Assembly (NCBI GenBank): GCA_963575745.1
Contig: CAUYUJ010020148.1
Span: 48,501 to 112,500, forward strand
Source: Prorocentrum cordatum
Taxonomy: Eukaryota; Sar; Dinophyceae; Prorocentrales; Prorocentraceae
DNA: 64,000 nt
Direction of reading: 5' to 3'
In this document: positions 9,418 through 18,587 of the stretch, piece after piece
Layout of the letters: every line of letters starts with the position of its first letter
Position numbering within the stretch: the stretch's first letter is position 1
Translations under genes and position numbers: made by a program
The notes under the pieces: model-generated
The model's database searches: none
The model's input: only the letters and a program-made list of their open reading frames with translations
Told to the model about the DNA's origin: nothing

Positions 9418-9709
9418 CATCGCCGATCGGTCGGCGATGGGCCCTCGATTGCGAACCAGCACGATCCTGGGCGGCTTCGGCTAGCAGGCCCCTGTCGGCG
9501 ATCCAAGGGCGATCGGAGGCCGATGCGTTGCCCCCTGAGCCTGTCCCCGATCCTTGTCGTTTGGCATTCGGACCCTACCTCGGGTTTCTCGCGAGCGTTC
9601 GGGACGACCTGGCCCCCCCCTGCAAAACCGCCTAGAGCAGACAGAAACGCCCGAAAACCTCGAATCTTGAATGCCCCCCCCGAGCCCTATAACGTTGCCC
9701 CTGATCCTG

Positions 9710-9814
9710 GTCTCCACCGTAGCCGGCCGTCCAGGTGGCCGCCAGCAGGTGAGAGTCGCTCGGGCACCGCCCCGTGACGTCCCCGAGCTGCTCCGGCGGC
9801 GCCCACGAGCAGTT
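9710..9814 (-). CDS. 35-codon coding-like segment, copy 1 of a duplicated peptide
   Basis: The frame reads NCSWAPPEQLGDVTGRCP, then SDSHLLAATWTAGYGGD. The copy at 32760-32656 encodes almost the same peptide: P6 to L, V13 to A, S19 to N and T27 to A. At least six further differences between the copies fall at third positions and are silent. That pattern suggests an exon or an element reading frame that was once under protein selection. Splice borders are not certain and no family is recognised. The two cysteines are conserved. Confidence 0.4.
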
Positions 9815-9860
9815 GAGGTCGCCAGCCGCGGCGGAGACCGAGTCGCCTTGGCGACGCGCC

Positions 9861-10034
9861 CAGGAGGAGGGAGGAGGAAGGGGGAGGGAGGGAGGGAGAA
9901 GAGATGAGGGAGGCGAGAAGGGAGAAGGGAGGAGGAGAGGAGGAGGAGGAGGAGGAGGAGAACGAGGAGGAGGAGAACGAGGAGGAGGACGAGGAGGAGG
10001 AGTGAGGAGGAGGAGGAGGAGGAGGAGGAGGAGG
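9861..10034 (+). repeat. GGA microsatellite
   Basis: Imperfect GGA/GAG tract of about 170 bp with AAGG and GACGAG interruptions; the purine strand is on the plus strand. Confidence 0.9.
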
Positions 10035-10139
10035 ACCGAGACTTCTGGGCATGGCTTTCGTTTTCGCACCGGGCGTTCGCGCCCGGCGTCGGGACCATCA
10101 CAGGTGCCGCAGAGAGATATTGCGGTGCGTGAAGCCCCA

Positions 10140-10225
10140 TGGAGGTCTCGAGGACTTCCCGAGGGCTGGCTTTTCATCCAGAATAAACTTTTTGACGGTC
10201 CCAGGACCCGTTGAGGGGCCCCCCG
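10140..10225 (+). repeat. Dispersed repeat B, diverged copy
   Basis: GAGGTCTCGAGGACTTCCCG, then a GGCTTTTCATCCAGAATAA block and TGACGGTCCCAGGACCC match the family order. Confidence 0.6.
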
Positions 10226-10354
10226 AGGCCGAGAACAGTCCCAAGTTGGCCGCTCCAATTCTTTCGGAGCCTCGAATCTCGGGGGCCCACCCCTGGCGCC
10301 ACCCTATTGTGCGCGCCGCCCGTCGCCGCTGCAGCAACACTTCCCGTGGCCCAC

Positions 10355-10531
10355 CTTCCCGTTGATGGCCACAGCCAGCCGCTGGCTCCGCTTGGCCATG
10401 AGCGCGTGGCGCATATGCAGCTCCTGGACCAACTGCGTTCCCATCTGCTTCTCGGAAGACATGTCCAACTTCATGGCTGCAGTCAGCTCCCCGCCCATCA
10501 CCTCCGCCTTGCTCAGGAGCTCGTCCTCCAC
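10355..10531 (-). CDS. Putative exon 2 of a secreted-protein gene
   Basis: This is a 59-codon open segment bounded by good splice signals. Upstream is a T-rich stretch ending CATAG, followed by GTGGAGGACG. Downstream, GGGAAG is followed by GTGGGC. The peptide runs VEDELLSKAEVMGGELTAAM, then KLDMSSEKQMGTQLVQELHM, then RHALMAKRSQRLAVAINGK. It is charged and probably helical, with no Pro and one Asn. The AG followed by G matches the acceptor preference known in dinoflagellates. Both ends are in phase 0, so it joins cleanly to the exon ending at 12589. The rest of the gene, downstream towards lower coordinates, was not found. No family is recognised. Confidence 0.55.
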
Positions 10532-10649
10532 CTATGTAGCGAGCGGAACAAAGCAACATAACAATACAACCATCCCCTCTTTTCGGCGAAACTGTCTCGC
10601 TTCTCGCCCGTGGAAGTGACATCCCGCCTCCCAGACAATGCGGGATCTC

Positions 10650-10900
10650 ACCAAAATCATAATCGGTTTCCGTCTAGGCCCCAAACGGATTCCAATGAGA
10701 GCCTAAGGGGGTTGCAACATGGACACACTAATATCCCAATATGGTTCCACTCGGATTCTCATAAGAAGTTTAAACCGGATCCTAGTAGGAGCATATCCCA
10801 GTATGACTCCAACATCGGACTCACCCATAGGAGCCCTCCATTGGAAAACCCCGTCATATTCCGCCCCGTCGGATTCCCCCAAGAGTCTTGAGGCCTCTCT
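10650..10900. repeat. Degenerate short repeats with a CGGATTC core
   Basis: CGGATTCCAATGAGAG, CGGATTCTCATAAG, CGGATCCTAGTAGGAG, CGGACTCACCCATAGGAG and CGGATTCCCCCAAGAG recur at irregular 20 to 55 bp spacings. It looks like a decayed tandem array. Confidence 0.5.
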
Positions 10901-11084
10901 TGGGCTGTCTTACTCATCTTGTTCCCCTTCCCCCCACCTCGCGGTATCCAATCCCGCCAGCCTTCTGGGCGTAGGTGGTCTAACGATATCTTCCTTTCCT
11001 CATCCGAAGCCCTCTTCCTTTCGGGGAGGGGTACCCCCCGCATTCCCTCCCACGGCCCTCCCCTTCCATGGGTCTGGGCGGAGG

Positions 11085-11830
11085 GCGGGGCGGAGCGGTC
11101 AGATGGCCTAAGATAGCCCCAGATGTCTCCACAAGGGGCCCCGATGCTCCAAAATGGCCTCCGAGATGGCTCAATATAGCCGAAGATGGCCCAAGACGGC
11201 TTCCAACATGATCCAAGAAGCCCCAAATACCGCTTCAAGACAGTTCCAAGTGCTCTCGGAGCCCTCCCGTCTTACCACTATGAGGCCAACATCCTTTAGA
11301 CACCTACAGGGCATCAATGCGTTGCGCCGTCCTGCCTGTTCGCTTGCGATGCGCTTTGAGGGCCTCAATATTGCCCAAGGTGGGGCCCAAGCGGCCCCCC
11401 CAGACTTCCCTAAGAGCGCCTCAAGAGGCGATTTTGTGGGGCCCAGAGGGAGCACCTAGACATGGGACCCCCACTTTTGATCGATGGCCCCCAAGGTGGC
11501 CCCAGGAGGCCCACGAGGGCCCCCAGAGAGCCCCAAGAGAGCCCCGAGAGGGCCTCAAGAGGACTTCAAGACCTTCAAAACAAGCCCCAGAGGACCCTAA
11601 CACTCTCCAAAAGAGCCCCAAGAAGCCTCCAAGAGGCGATTTGGATGGCTCCTGAGGGAGGCCGGAATCGAGAACTCATCAAGAGGCCCTCCAGGGCCCC
11701 GGAGAGGCTCCCAAGAGTGCCCCAAGACCAACGACCTGGCAAACGAGCCTCAAGAGGAGCCCCGACATTCCCAAACAAGCCCCAAGAAACGTCCAAGAGG
11801 ACCCCGAGGGTGATCTCTGTTCGCCCTGGT
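11085..11830 (+). repeat. P10 array
   Basis: CCAAGAGGCC, CCAAGATGGC and CCCAAGACGG units at 10 to 12 bp spacing, interrupted by a less regular stretch at about 11260-11370. Open frames here (up to 158 codons) read as P/R/K/A-rich artefacts. Confidence 0.8.
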
Positions 11831-12148
11831 TACCCGCTTTCTTTCACTAGATGTGTCTCTTCGTCTTTTTTCCCGTCCACTCTCATGTGTAAGGTTTCTG
11901 AATGGGCTGGTGGGGATACGCGAAGAGTGAATACTTGATTCATTTGTCGTTGTGCTCACGATGTCGCTCGGCCATTCCCCCCCTCGGGAATTGATTCATG
12001 AATTCGGGTGCCACGAATAACGGTGGGGGGATCGTTCATCGCTTGCTATGATTACAGATGTGCACATGTAAATGCACCTGTGCATGTATTATGTCTGTAA
12101 TTGTATTCGGTGCATATACATAAATATATTGGAACGGCCGTAGACCAA

Positions 12149-12587
12149 GATCCTGGGAGATGGAGGTGGGGGAGGAGGAGGAGGAGGAGGAGGAGGAGGA
12201 GGAGGAGGAGGAGGAGGAGGGCCGATTGCTGTGAGTTTCGGCATGGCGTCCCTAGACCTCTTCGCGCCGCGGAATCAAGCGCCACGGGAGGTTTCTGTCA
12301 CTTTTCGGCGTCCGTGGAGTCCTCACGGGGCCCACTGGGCTGTCAAAAAACCGCTCAGGATGGGAAGCCCGTCCCTGAGAATGGGTCCCGATCTCTGGGA
12401 AGCCACGTCGTGAAGAAGTCACGACGCCGGACGCCTGGGTGTGGCCGTTCTCGGGCCCTGGGCCCATCAAACGGCGGCTTGCGGTACACAACTGGCCCTC
12501 TGGCGCCGCTAAAAGGGGTCCCGCGCCGACCCACGACATCCGCGCGGACCTCCGACAATCCGTGTGTTTGTAGTTTTGTTGTTCGAG
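12149..12587. repeat. Segmental duplication, copy 1
   Basis: From GATCCT.GGAGATGGAGG through a GGA tract and about 330 bp of complex sequence, this matches 13330-13776 with only scattered substitutions, an offset of about 1.19 kb. It includes a reversed repeat B near 12330-12425 with the hairpin CGTCGTGA…TCACGACG, and a reversed repeat A near 12500-12587. Confidence 0.9.
12171..12220 (+). repeat. GGA microsatellite
   Basis: Nearly perfect GGA tract inside duplication copy 1. Confidence 0.9.
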
Positions 12588-12588
12588 C

Positions 12589-12822
12589 CTTGCCCGCGGT
12601 CGAGAGGAAGTGGTCGAGCAACTCCTCGAGGTCCGCAACGGTTGCCAGCTCCATGTGCGCGCCGTGTGCTTGCACAGTCGCGAACTGGTGCCAGTAGCTG
12701 GCGGCGTTCACGGACTGCCCTGCCGAGGCGATATTCAAGTCGGGGCCCTCGGAGCGATCGGGATGATGCGCTGCGAGCGCGAGGAGCGGAAGGGTCGACA
12801 GCACCATCATCGGCGAAGCCAT
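12589..12822 (-). CDS. Putative first exon of a gene for a secreted protein
   Basis: An ATG at 12822 opens 78 codons starting MASPMMVLSTLPLLALAAHH, a typical signal peptide with a hydrophobic core and likely cleavage after ALA. It continues PDRSEGPDLNIASAGQSVNA, ASYWHQFATVQAHGAHMELA, and TVADLEELLDHFLSTAGK. Codons are rich in G/C at position 3. The minus strand carries GGCAG followed by GTCC 38 bases before the ATG, a plausible acceptor for spliced-leader trans-splicing. After AAG at 12589 the sequence is GCTCGA, a GC donor in phase 0. Joined to 10531-10355 the product would be a helical secreted or luminal protein of at least 137 residues. There is no FVAP-type plastid motif and no domain is recognised. 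Confidence 0.6.
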
Positions 12823-12994
12823 CCTCGATGGAAGGAAGACGAGTCAGGGCCGAGGTGGACCTGCCAAAGCGTGCTGAGATGCCACGCTGATTTCTCGCTG
12901 CCGCTGCTGCGGGAGCTTCTTTTGCTTTGTGGGTCGGGCCAGAGCAGCTTGAACCGAGATAGCTACGGTCGTTTCTTGTTTGCTTTAGTTTTGT

Positions 12995-13042
12995 TCTCTC
13001 TCTTTCTCTCTCCCCCTCTCTCTCTCTCTCCCCCTCTCTCTC
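12995..13042 (+). repeat. CT dinucleotide tract
   Basis: TCTCTC runs with CCCC interruptions; a shorter CT tract follows at 13144-13162. On the minus strand these lie upstream of the putative gene start at 12822. Confidence 0.85.
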
Positions 13043-13329
13043 ATCGTCGTGGTTATGCCACGTCGCCTCCTCGCCAAGGTCTTCCCTGTTGTCGGGCTAC
13101 TCCCTGGGACCCCTCTTCGCTCCCTGGGATCCCTTCTTTTTGTTCTCTCTCTCTCTCTCTCCTTGCGAAGGCGGTGCCCCGAAGGCGCCCGTAGCGATTT
13201 TTGTTTGGGGACGCCTGGAGGCCTGATATCCTGACACCCTCGCATCGTGAAGCGAACTGCTGCTTTCTACCTCTGGGGCACCTGCCGGGCCATGGGCCAT
13301 CAAAGCACCGCTCGAGATGGGAAGCCCGG

Positions 13330-13776
13330 GATCCTAGGAGATGGAGGTGTGGGAGGAGGAGGAGGAGGAGGAGGAGGAGGAGGAGGAGGAGGAGGAGGAG
13401 GAGGAGGAAATGGAGGGCCGATTGCTGGGCGTTTCGGCATGGCGTCCCTAGACCTCTTCGCGCCGCGGAATCAAGCGCCACGGGAGGTTTCTGTCACTTT
13501 TTGGCGTCCGTGGAATCCTCACGGGGCCCCCCGGGCTGTCAAAAAACAGCTCAGGATGGGAAGCCCGTCCCTGGGAATGGGTCCCGATCTCTGGGAAGCC
13601 ACGTCGTGAAGAAGTCACGACGCCGGACGCCTGGGTGTGGCCGTTCTCGGGCCCTGGGCCCATCAAACGGCGGCTTGCGGTACACAACTGGTCCTCTGGC
13701 GCCGCCAAGGGGGGTCCCGCGCCGACCCATGACATCCGCGCGGGCCTCTGCAAATCCATGTGTTTGCATGTTTGTT
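13330..13776. repeat. Segmental duplication, copy 2
   Basis: Direct copy of 12149-12587. The copies share the same order: GGA tract, GTTTCGGCATGGCGTCCC, the repeat B hairpin, CGGCTTGCGGTACACAACTG and the reversed repeat A. Copy 2 then diverges where copy 1 meets the putative exon. Confidence 0.9.
13350..13408 (+). repeat. GGA microsatellite
   Basis: Nearly perfect GGA tract inside duplication copy 2. Confidence 0.9.
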
Positions 13777-14324
13777 TTGTATCTGCGTTGCCTCTGGGGA
13801 GCCACGTTGAGAAAACAGCGCGACGCCGGATGCAGCGCGGAGGCGGCCGACAGTGCGGCCTGCAGGGGCTCGTTTTTTCTATCGGTCTGGGTCAGGGGCT
13901 GCGGCCCGCAGGGGAAGGAATTTTGGATTTGCTGGGCATTTCTTCCCTCGGCGCACGGTCGGGTCGACTCCAACTGTGAGGTGCCGAGGGTTGGCGTCCA
14001 GCAAGCTGGACACTGTGCTCTGAGATTCCATCGGCATCTGCGATTCGATGCCTGGGCCCTTCGAACATCGGCCGTCAGTCTGTCCGGGAGCGCGTTCCGA
14101 CCAGGGCTCCGAAGCGGATCCAGGCCGTGGCGACGAGGGCCCCCCCCGAGTGTCAGCATCGCGGCGTTTGCAGTCGGTGTCGGTGCAAGCGTGCGCCGCC
14201 GCGGGCGGGGACGGACACGGCCCTGCCACTCTGAAGTGGCCCCAGATGGTTCGGAAGGGGGCGTCGCGTCACGGGTTCCGCTGATGATCGTTCGGTGGCA
14301 AGCCCAGTGGGAAGGTGAGATGGG
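13777..14324. other. No gene seen
   Basis: GC-rich sequence with open frames in several registers that run through both duplication and unique DNA and so look accidental. I recognise nothing specific. Confidence 0.4.
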
Positions 14325-14632
14325 GCAGGCCTTCCGAGAAGGCGGCGGGGCTTCTTATAGAAGCCCTTCCGGCCTGCTGGGAAGTTTTTCTGCGTCTTCG
14401 GAGGAGGCGCGGAACACTTCTCAGAAGGCCAGAGGCCTTCCGAGCCTTCTGAAAAGGCCCGCCCCTTCCCACTTCCCCCCCCCTGGCGCGCCGCCGAATC
14501 GTGGTCGAGGTAGAGTAGAAGAGGAAAGAGCGGCATAAGCATAAACTTTCGGAGATCCGGCAAGACTCCTTGGATCTGCGCTGGACCCCCCTCCCTGGCG
14601 CGCGGAGCCAAGAACTCCGCGCAGAGCTCCGT
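14325..14632 (+). repeat. AAGGCC palindrome cluster plus dispersed repeat A, copy 5
   Basis: CCTTCCGAGAAGGCGG, CTTCTCAGAAGGCC and AGGCCTTCCGAGCCTTCTG give several nested palindromes. They are followed by AGAGGAAAGAGCGGCATAAG, the repeat A core at about 14545-14585 and the CCTGGCGCGCGG half of its hairpin. The same two parts occur together in the large palindrome at 51665-51945, so they probably form one composite element. Confidence 0.65.
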
Positions 14633-14639
14633 CAACTTA

Positions 14640-15060
14640 TGTTTAATAACAACTATTCTGCGCCAGCATCCGGTAGAGCATGCGGGATGGGATCATGAAA
14701 CTCAGCAGTGTATACACTACCACGCGTAGTGTACGCATACACATGTGCCAACATATGGGGATTTTCACGTATGCGTTACATCTGCATGAATTCTGGTTAA
14801 CTTCATACTGATAAAGGTAGTGTGTGTGTGTGCTCATGTATGTGTATGTAGCAAACTATGATACCACTTTACGTATGTGCGACACGTCATACGTACGCGT
14901 GTGAGCATGCAGGTTTGCACACTCGCATGCAATACGTACAGGTACACACATGCACACTCATTTATTTTTTACATATACATACACACATACATATACAGTT
15001 ATGCAATGTATATATATACAAACAAATATATGAATAAATCTAGCGCGCGCGAGCGTGCGT
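14640..15060. repeat. AT-richer region with TG/CA and TATG runs
   Basis: GTGTGTGTGTG near 14820, many CATA/TATG words at 14890-15030, and TATATATA near 15010. Composition is far from the flanks. No gene is seen. Confidence 0.7.
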
Positions 15061-15084
15061 GCAGACTTTCTTCCCTGGAGACGC

Positions 15085-15330
15085 CCTCCCGAAGCAGCTC
15101 AGCTCCCAAGACGCTCTCCCGAGACCCCCCCCCCCCAAGACGCCATCCCAAGACCCCCCCCCCCCCAGACGCCCTTCCGAGACTGCCCCCCGAGACGCCC
15201 TCCCGAGACTGCCCCCCAAGACGCCCTCCCTGTAGAAACATCCCCCAAGACGCCCTCACGAGACACCACCCCGAGACGCCCTCCCAAGACGCCCTCCCGA
15301 GACCCGTCCCCCAGGACGCACCCCAAAGAC
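15085..15330 (+). repeat. Minisatellite of AGACGCCCTCCC units
   Basis: Repeating AGACGCCCTCCCGAGACTGC-type units of about 12 to 26 bp with long C runs. It is low complexity in all frames. Confidence 0.85.
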
Positions 15331-15432
15331 GAGCGGCGGAGAGGCGTCGAGGCGTCTCCCAACTGGGGAGATCACGGCCCCCCCCCGCCCGCCTGCATGG
15401 AGTCCTTTCTCCCCCGATTGGGCCGAGCTCTT

Positions 15433-15594
15433 TAGAGGGCAGAAAATCCACCCCGATAATAACCACCCCGACATGCGAGGCCTTTAGTAAACGCGCCCAA
15501 AGAAGGAATCGAACAGGGCATAGCTGTTTAGTAAACGCCCAAGGCCGCTTAGTAAACGCCAATTTGTCCGGTCCGGGTGTTTTTCCTCCCTTGA
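15433..15594 (-). mobile_element. 162-bp inverted-repeat element (family I) with 5-bp target duplication, copy 1
   Basis: The element runs from TAGAGGGCAGAAAATCCACC to a right end whose reverse complement is TCAAGGGAGGAAAAACACCC, an imperfect inverted repeat of about 20 bp. It is flanked by CTCTT at 15428-15432 and again at 15595-15599. The interior has three spaced GTTTAGTAAACG-type palindromes. It is reversed relative to copy 2 at 46891-47049 and nearly the same length. It has no coding capacity. Confidence 0.9.
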
Positions 15595-15759
15595 CTCTTG
15601 GCGCAGCCAGAGGGGGTTCTCGGAGAGGGCCCCATGGACGGTGACGAGCTAGCGGCCATTCCTGCAAACCACTGGCTGCGCCGATTTCTTGGCGCAGCCA
15701 GCGGGCACTCCGAAAGGCCAGGCCCGACAACAAAGTCCAAATCTTGCCATCCGACGTCG

Positions 15760-15915
15760 TGAATTCTCACCACGTGGCTCCCCTGAAGTCTGGACCCCTT
15801 CCCAAGGACCGCCTTTTCATCCTGAGTCTTTCTTTTTAACTGTCCCGGGCAGCGTGGAACAGCAAACGACAACTCCCTTTGTATTCTTTTGGTTTTGCGA
15901 CGCGAGGGAAGTCAC
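15760..15915 (+). repeat. Dispersed repeat B, well preserved copy
   Basis: Starts near CCGACGTCGTGAATTC and continues CACGTGGCTCCCCTGAAGTC, TGGACCCCTTCCC, CCTTTTCATCCTGAGTC and CTGTCCCGGGCAGC. It is followed by GCGACGCGAGGG, another recurrent edge motif also seen at 5685, 16440 and 27505. Confidence 0.75.
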
Positions 15916-16189
15916 GACATTGCTAATAACCGGCCGTCCCTATCTGGCCAGCTACGAAAACCCGGATTCCAGACAACTGTTGATGACTCACTTTGACATC
16001 CGCCGCCTCCCGCAGCACCTCCGCATGCTGCCGCCGGCGGATCCGCAGCCGCTTTTCTTCCGCCGGTTTCCGCCGAGTGCCAGACGCACTGAATGCGAGG
16101 GCCTTTCTGGAAAGCCATATCGTGTGCTTCTTCACCACGCGAGGATGCCAAGGTCCTCCAACTCTAGTCTCCGGCGGCCGTCTGTGACG

Positions 16190-16370
16190 ATCGGCCCATC
16201 CCCGGACTGCTCTCGGAGAGGCGCAGCTGCTGGAAGGCATCCCGAAGCCGCCAAGAACCGCCGAACACGATCTCCTCCGACCCCTCACGCCATATTTTTT
16301 CACAACGTGGCTCCCAGAGGCCTGGACCCCTCCTCCGGGTTTCTGGACGGTCCCGGGGCCCAGCGATGGC
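16190..16370 (+). repeat. Dispersed repeat C followed by repeat B
   Basis: Repeat C is recognised by TCTCGGAGAGGCGCAGCTGC, then GGAAGGCATCCCGAAGCCG (about 16200-16265). Similar copies are at 51165, 52430 and 56155. Repeat B follows at about 16300 with ACGTGGCTCCCAGAGGCCTG and GGACGGTCCCGGGGCCC. Confidence 0.7.
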
Positions 16371-16508
16371 CCCCAGAGGCGTCTTCTATCTTTCTGTGCT
16401 TCACAACAGAAAAACCTGCAACCCTCCCCGCCGTGCTTCTTTTCACGACGCGAGGGGTCCTGGGTCTCAGACCTCTCCGGGCCGCCGCGCTTCCTGGGTC
16501 AGGGGGAC

Positions 16509-16695
16509 GTAAGACCTGGGTACAGGGGACTCGGAAATCCCCGACGAGGTCGTCAGAAAAATGACGAGGCCGAGCCTGCATTTTGACGAGGCCTCCCGCT
16601 GCAGACATACCACGAAACTCCTCCTCGTCAAAATCCGAGGCACGGTCGTCAAAAAAACGATGGCGAACCCGAGTCCTGGCAAACCCGGGTCTTAC
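16509..16695. mobile_element. 187-bp inverted-repeat element (family K), copy 1
   Basis: The left end GTAAGACCTGGGTACAGGGGAC matches, in reverse complement, the right end (which reads GTAAGACCCGGGTTTGCCAGGAC inward). The interior has GACGAGG and TTTTGACGAGG motifs in both orientations. Related copies are at 42451-42635 and 55061-55245. Confidence 0.8.
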
Positions 16696-16884
16696 GCTCC
16701 CCCGACTGGGGCGGCGGCGGCCCCGCAGCGCTGCGCGGCGCGCCCCGGCCCCGGCCTTCTGCCAGCCCAGCGGCTTCAGCTTCGCGAGCTGCCGGCGAGC
16801 GTGCGCCCCCTCCTCGGGCCCGGCCGCAAGGGGGGGGGGGGGAGCCTGTGCCGGGGGGGCGAGGGCGAGCGAGCCAGCGAGCCA

Positions 16885-17068
16885 CCCTTGAAGGGGCCCC
16901 AGGACACACAAATAAATACACATAAATAAAAATATTCTCCATATTTTCCAATATTTTCTGGGTTTTTGTTTTCACGCCCAATTCCCATATTTTCCAATAT
17001 TTTCTGGGAATCGCCGATTAATTGTGTCTGTGTGTTTTTTCCCCTCCTGACTATAGGACCTGGTGGGG
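16885..17068 (+). repeat. AT-rich dispersed repeat D, copy 1
   Basis: AAGGGGCCCCAGGACACACA opens the unit. It has an internal repeat of CCATATTTTCCAATATTTTC and ends with CGATTAATTGTGTCTGTGTG. The copy at 52224-52386 shares the whole order. It is much richer in A/T than its surroundings. Confidence 0.85.
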
Positions 17069-17280
17069 AGGCCGTGGCCTCCAGAAACCGAACCGATGAG
17101 CTGCGCGCAGTCACGCGAATCTGAGCAGCGAGAGAATCGAAACAAATTATGGCGGAAGCGCGGGGGGACGAGGGGCGGTAAACAAAAACTGGTCCGCACG
17201 CGATCGTGCAAATGAGCAGCGAGACGATCAAAAAGTTATGACGGAAGCGGGGGGGCGAGGGGCGGTCAACAAAAACTGGT

Positions 17281-17345
17281 CCGCCGTCGGGGACGCCTGC
17301 CCCAGGGCGGCTGGGACATTTTAGCCCGCTACGGTGGGGCACGTC
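17281..17345. repeat. Half-copy related to the foldback at 37340-37504
   Basis: GCCGTCGGGGACGCCTGCCC, then AGGGCGGCTGG and CTACGGTGGGGC resemble one arm of the larger foldback element. Confidence 0.6.
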
Positions 17346-17519
17346 GGGGTGTGCACTGTCCCGACGCCATGGTGCAGGCGTCCTCGACGGTGGGCCCCCT
17401 GCCTCCCCCCTGGGGGGGCTGTCGGGTTCGACGCCCCTCCCGAAACCCAGACCTCCTCGCGCCGTTCAAAAGCTACACGGCGGGACGTTTTTGGCAGCCT
17501 TCGGCCTCCAATGGCCCTT

Positions 17520-17610
17520 CCTGGGCCCCGGAGCCATCACGAACGGCCCCGGATGGAAAGCCGGTTCCTTGGAAAGGGGCCTCGACCTCTGATGGGCCAC
17601 GCTGCAAACA
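17520..17610 (-). repeat. Dispersed repeat B, reverse copy
   Basis: On the plus strand it reads ACGGCCCCGGATGGAAAGCC, then GGAAAGGGGCCTCGACCTCTG, the reverse complement of the family order. Confidence 0.65.
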
Positions 17611-17849
17611 AACGTAACAACCTCGGCTGTCTTGAAGTATCGTCGATCTCACGGGGCCTTCCCAGGGGTTACATGTAGGAAGAAGCTCGTCACCCCCAAT
17701 TGTAGCTGGTCGGCTGGTCCTCCTCGTCCTTCTTCGTGGGCGGCGCCTCGGAAGAGCGGGCAGCGAGGGGGCAGGATGAAGGAAGAAGCCGAGAACGCGA
17801 GTGCTGAGGTCTGAGGGGCCGAGGTGATTCGTACTGAGCGAATACGTTC

Positions 17850-18038
17850 CCTCCGCCTCCTCCTCCTCCTCCTCCTCTTCCTCCTCCTCCTCCTCCTCCT
17901 CCTCCTCCTCCTCCTCCTCCTCCTCCCTCCTCCTCCTCCTCATTCTCCTCCTGCTCCTCCTCTTCCTCCTCCTCCTCCTCCTCCCCCTCCTCCTTCTCCT
18001 CCTCTTCCTCCTCCTCCTCCTCCTCTTCCTCCTCCCCC
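17850..18038 (+). repeat. CTC microsatellite
   Basis: About 190 bp of CTC/TCC with occasional TTC. The pyrimidine strand is on the plus strand. Confidence 0.9.
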
Positions 18039-18190
18039 AGCAGGCGGCCGCGAGTCTTCCTCGCGCGGCCGGCGCTTTTTGGTCGGGAGCCGGCATACTC
18101 ATCCGTAGCCGGGGACGCCTCCCCCGGGGATGGCCGGCTGTCTGAGACAGCGGCCACTCCCAGGGGGGAGGGGTCTGCCGGCCGGGGCCT

Positions 18191-18330
18191 CTACCACCCG
18201 ATACACGGGACCTCGGCGAGCCCCGCGAGGATGAAGTAGGCCAGCTTCCCGACGGGCTGGCCCGCGCGGCGCCGCCAGCCAGTCGCCCCGCGCAGCCGCC
18301 CCCTCCTCCTCCTCGCCTCTGCCCCGCGCC
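18191..18330 (-). CDS. Possible C-terminal exon fragment
   Basis: A minus-strand frame ends GQPVGKLAYFILAGLAEVPC, then IGW and TAG at 18193-18191. Nearly every codon ends in G or C, as in the other likely exons here. The TTCATCCTCGCGG core recurs at 26262-26274 on the same strand. Upstream the frame turns arginine-rich, so the left border is unknown. It lies beyond the stop of the LINE fragment and could also be its 3' region. Confidence 0.2.
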
Positions 18331-18587
18331 CGCCTGCCGCCGCCCGCGGCCCGGGCGGCTCTGGCGGCAGCCTGGCGCCCCCGCCCAGCTCGCCCTCCTG
18401 CTCCTTCGAGAGCCGCCCGGCGTGGCCTCCGCGCCCGGCAGCCCGCGCCAGCCCCGCTGGTCGCGCAGCGCCCGAGCCGGAGCTCGCCTCGCCCCAGCAG
18501 CCCCCGCCGCTGCTCAGCGCCCAGCGGCAGCCCGGCGGCCTGGCGCCCCGGCAGCCGGCGCCGGCATGGGGCGCGGCGGGTGGCAGT

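Larger units (their letters stand above)
9178..9840. repeat. Dispersed repeat L, copy 1 (carries a coding-like peptide and an insertion)
   Basis: Aligns by eye with 32430-32790. Both have a GGGGGAACGT-like start, GGCTCAA, GGCGAT…ATCGCCG, a GGTCGGCGA core, CGATTGC, CCTGGGCGG, and then a long shared block ending in GAGCAGTT. Copy 1 is longer because a 168-bp AT-rich segment interrupts it at 9250-9417. Confidence 0.75.
10532..12588 (-). other. Predicted GC-AG intron of 2,057 bp
   Basis: On the minus strand it begins GCTCGAAC after AAG and ends GCTACATAG. GC donors are common in dinoflagellate introns. It contains a P10 array (11085-11830), degenerate CGGATTC-type repeats (10650-10900), a GGA tract (12171-12220) and a reversed repeat A that starts almost exactly at the donor. 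This is an inference from sequence; no transcript supports it. Confidence 0.4.

Noticed and set aside
11462-11938. 158-codon Pro/Arg-rich frame
   Set aside because: It is a P10 array read in frame; the other P10 arrays give the same kind of peptide.
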